Part shown: positions 62,291-64,000 of the stretch, piece by piece | How the letters are laid out: every line of letters begins with the position of its first letter | How positions within the stretch are numbered: the stretch's first letter is position 1 | Source: Lachnospiraceae bacterium | GTDB taxonomy: Bacteria; Bacillota; Clostridia; Lachnospirales; Lachnospiraceae | Direction of reading: 5' to 3' | DNA: 64,000 nucleotides | NCBI GenBank assembly: GCA_910575475.1 | Contig: CAJTGD010000002.1 | Coordinates: 1 to 64,000 of the forward strand | The notes under the pieces: model-generated | The model's input: only the letters and a program-made list of their open reading frames with translations | What the model was told of the DNA's origin: nothing | Databases searched by the model: none | Translations under genes and position numbers: made by a program

Positions 62291-64000
62291 TCAGTCCCGA
62301 TCCACCTGCAGCGAGATATTTCCTACCGCCTGGATCTGAATGTTATTGCTGATCTCATTAAACGACAGCACAAACATATCCGGGAAAAACTGCTCTATCA
62401 AATGATAGAAATGAATCCTCACTACCTGGCTGGTAAGAACGATCGGAGCCTGCCCAAGCTCCTGGAATTTTTTCACCTCTTCGGAAAGCTGTGTGATCAC
62501 GCTCTGCATTACATCCGGGCTGAGCGCAAGATAAAGGCCGTGATCCCCGTTTGTCAGGCTGGTGATGATATTCTTTTCCAGATCCGCGTCCAGCGTCACC
62601 ACCTTCATGCTGCCGCCCTCGCAGAACTTTCTTGTAATTGTCCTCTTCAATGCTACACGGATATTCTCCGTGATCGTATCCAGATCCTTCACTGTCATGG
62701 CAGAATCCACGATCGTCTCGATGATCGTCTCCAGATCCTTGATCGGAATGCCCTCCTTGAGCAGATTCGTCAGGATCTTCTGGAAGCCACCGTAGGAGAT
62801 CACTGCCGGGATCGCTTCCTCCACGAGCTCCGGCGACTGATTCTTCAGATTCTCCACCAGGCGGACCACCTCCTGCCGGTTCAGCAGTTCGTGGGCATGC
62901 TTCTTCACGGTCTCTGACAGATGCGTCAGCATAACAGAAAGCGGATCGATAACGGTATATCCGTAGATCTCCGCCATCTCCCTTTTATCCATGGTGATCC
63001 ATTTACTGGGGATACCATATGCAGGCTCAATGGTATCAATACCGTCAATTTCCTTTTCCAGATTCGGCGGCTCCAAAGCCAGATAATAATCGATCAGAAT
63101 CTCGCCCTTGGCTACCTCTTCGCCCTTGATCTTGATCACATACTGGTTCGTATTCAGATAAGAGCTGTCACGCAGCCGGATCGAAGGAATGACCAGGCCC
63201 ATTTCCTGGGCATACTGCCGCCGGAAGATCACGATACGGTCGATCATCTTGCCGCCGCTGGCCTCATCCACAAGGGGAATCAGGCTGTATCCAAATTCCA
63301 TCTCGATAGGTTCCACATTGATCAGAGAGTAAACCGTATTGATATCCTTGAAGCTCTCTTCCTCGGCCATCATCTCCTCTTCCAGAGACGGGCCCGCTCC
63401 TTCCATACCGCCTGTACCGCCCATGCCTGACATAACGCCTGCGGCTCCTACCATAACAGGTTCGCCCATTTCTTCCATGCGTCTCAGCAGATAATATCCG
63501 CCGAGCAGCATGCCCAGAGCGATCACCGCGAGCTGAAACTTGGGCATCCCCGGAACCGCGATCAGGATCGCCAGTACGCCTCCGGCGATCATGATTGCCC
63601 TCGGCTGTGCCTTAAACTGTCCAAGTACTTCTATATTCAAGCTGTCCTCGGCAACCGCACGGGTTACGATCATACCCGTTGCCGTGGATATCAGAAGGGC
63701 CGGGATCTGTCCTACCAGACCGTCACCGATCGTAGCGATGGAATAGACCGAGAGCACCTCTGTAAAGGTCATTCCGCCCTGCACCATACCGATGATACAG
63801 CCTCCCAGGAAGTTGATCGCCGTCGTCACGAGGGACAGCGTCGCATCTCCCTTTACGATCTTCGTGGCGCCGTCCATGGCCCCGTAAAAATCTGCTTCCT
63901 TCTGGATCTTATAACGTCTTGCTTTCGCCTCCTGCTCGTCGATCAGCCCACTTCCCAGATCGGCATCGATCGCCATCTGCTTACCGGGCATCGCATCCAG
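62291..64000 (-). CDS. flhA: flagellar type III export protein FlhA (5' part outside window)
   Basis: 569 codons of the 3' part; the gene continues past the window end. FHIPEP signature (LDAMPGKQMAIDADLGSGLI), further membrane helices, then the cytoplasmic export-gate domain (ISYGGFQKILTNLLKEGIPIKDLETIIE, RIHFYHLIEQF). An unusual Gly/Met-rich linker (about 63385-63450) separates the membrane and cytoplasmic halves. FlhA forms the ring of the export gate. Confidence 0.96.
   Translation of the reverse strand: MDAMPGKQMAIDADLGSGLIDEQEAKARRYKIQKEADFYGAMDGATKIVKGDATLSLVTTAINFLGGCIIGMVQGGMTFTEVLSVYSIATIGDGLVGQIPALLISTATGMIVTRAVAEDSLNIEVLGQFKAQPRAIMIAGGVLAILIAVPGMPKFQLAVIALGMLLGGYYLLRRMEEMGEPVMVGAAGVMSGMGGTGGMEGAGPSLEEEMMAEEESFKDINTVYSLINVEPIEMEFGYSLIPLVDEASGGKMIDRIVIFRRQYAQEMGLVIPSIRLRDSSYLNTNQYVIKIKGEEVAKGEILIDYYLALEPPNLEKEIDGIDTIEPAYGIPSKWITMDKREMAEIYGYTVIDPLSVMLTHLSETVKKHAHELLNRQEVVRLVENLKNQSPELVEEAIPAVISYGGFQKILTNLLKEGIPIKDLETIIETIVDSAMTVKDLDTITENIRVALKRTITRKFCEGGSMKVVTLDADLEKNIITSLTNGDHGLYLALSPDVMQSVITQLSEEVKKFQELGQAPIVLTSQVVRIHFYHLIEQFFPDMFVLSFNEISNNIQIQAVGNISLQVDRD

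Noticed and set aside
1..64000. tRNA or rRNA genes
   Set aside because: A reading for T-loop patterns (GGTTCGAATCC-like) and rRNA cores found none in this window.

Overview
The window looks like a chromosomal segment of a motile, anaerobic Firmicute of the Lachnospiraceae/Clostridia type. The reasons are a flagellar and chemotaxis cluster with CheC, CheD and CheV and a B. subtilis-like sigma-28; fermentative D-lactate dehydrogenase and malic enzyme; the AmmeMemoRadiSam gene set; many strong AGGAGG-type ribosome binding sites; and a gut-type sugar economy (GH112 phosphorylase, GH3, GH78, YesM/YesN-controlled ABC importer). No species can be named from the sequence alone.

Layout. 0-4 kb: a GNAT acetyltransferase, then a minus-strand operon of fused AmrB-AmrA, the AmrS radical SAM enzyme, an unlisted 47-residue membrane peptide and a HAD hydrolase. 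4-13 kb: a P-type cation ATPase, a deleted PIN toxin with its partner, D-lactate dehydrogenase, a YczE-type membrane protein, malic enzyme, and remnants of a pectin acetylesterase and a serine hydrolase. 13-16 kb: a vWA protein and remnants of adenine deaminase and a LysR regulator, then AroD. 16-30 kb: a carbohydrate region read leftward (solute-binding protein, two permeases, a membrane-anchored protein, YesL, a circularly permuted GH3, a frameshifted GH78, an SLC13-type carrier), facing a YesM/YesN two-component system. 30-34 kb: shikimate/quinate dehydrogenase, a divergent LysR regulator and a two-domain flavin reductase. 34-37 kb: a VapBC-like pair, an AlbA/Schlafen fragment and a tyrosine recombinase tail. 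37-44 kb: GH112 phosphorylase, DUF6483, DUF1015, SEC-C methionine aminopeptidase, a TatD-linked radical SAM protein, an ECF S component and pyridoxamine kinase. 44-64 kb: MCP, a nucleotidyltransferase-like protein, an FtsE-like ATPase, a C39 peptidase, fliS/fliD with a small chaperone, a ParA-ComFB pair, an SprA-like zincin, EAL-HDOD, cheV, cheD, cheC, two rod proteins, fliA and the 3' part of flhA.

Two themes run across the window. First, several genes end abruptly at clean junctions: a solute-binding protein and a histidine kinase have both lost their 5' ends at one point near 26.83 kb, and similar scars occur at 7.6, 10.9, 12.2, 15.05 and 36.05 kb. Second, the spacers carry at least three families of short dispersed palindromes plus one MITE. 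One 46-bp family begins inside two unrelated genes and provides their stop codons.

The best candidate for an undescribed system is the two-gene unit of a stand-alone ParA ATPase and a ComFB-domain protein (a fold known to bind c-di-GMP) with a long, low-complexity N-terminal arm. It lies beside fliD, in a flagellar cluster that lacks flhF and flhG at their usual place. Three flagellar or chemotaxis units share a sigma-28-like promoter pattern TTAW-N15/16-KCCGATAA.
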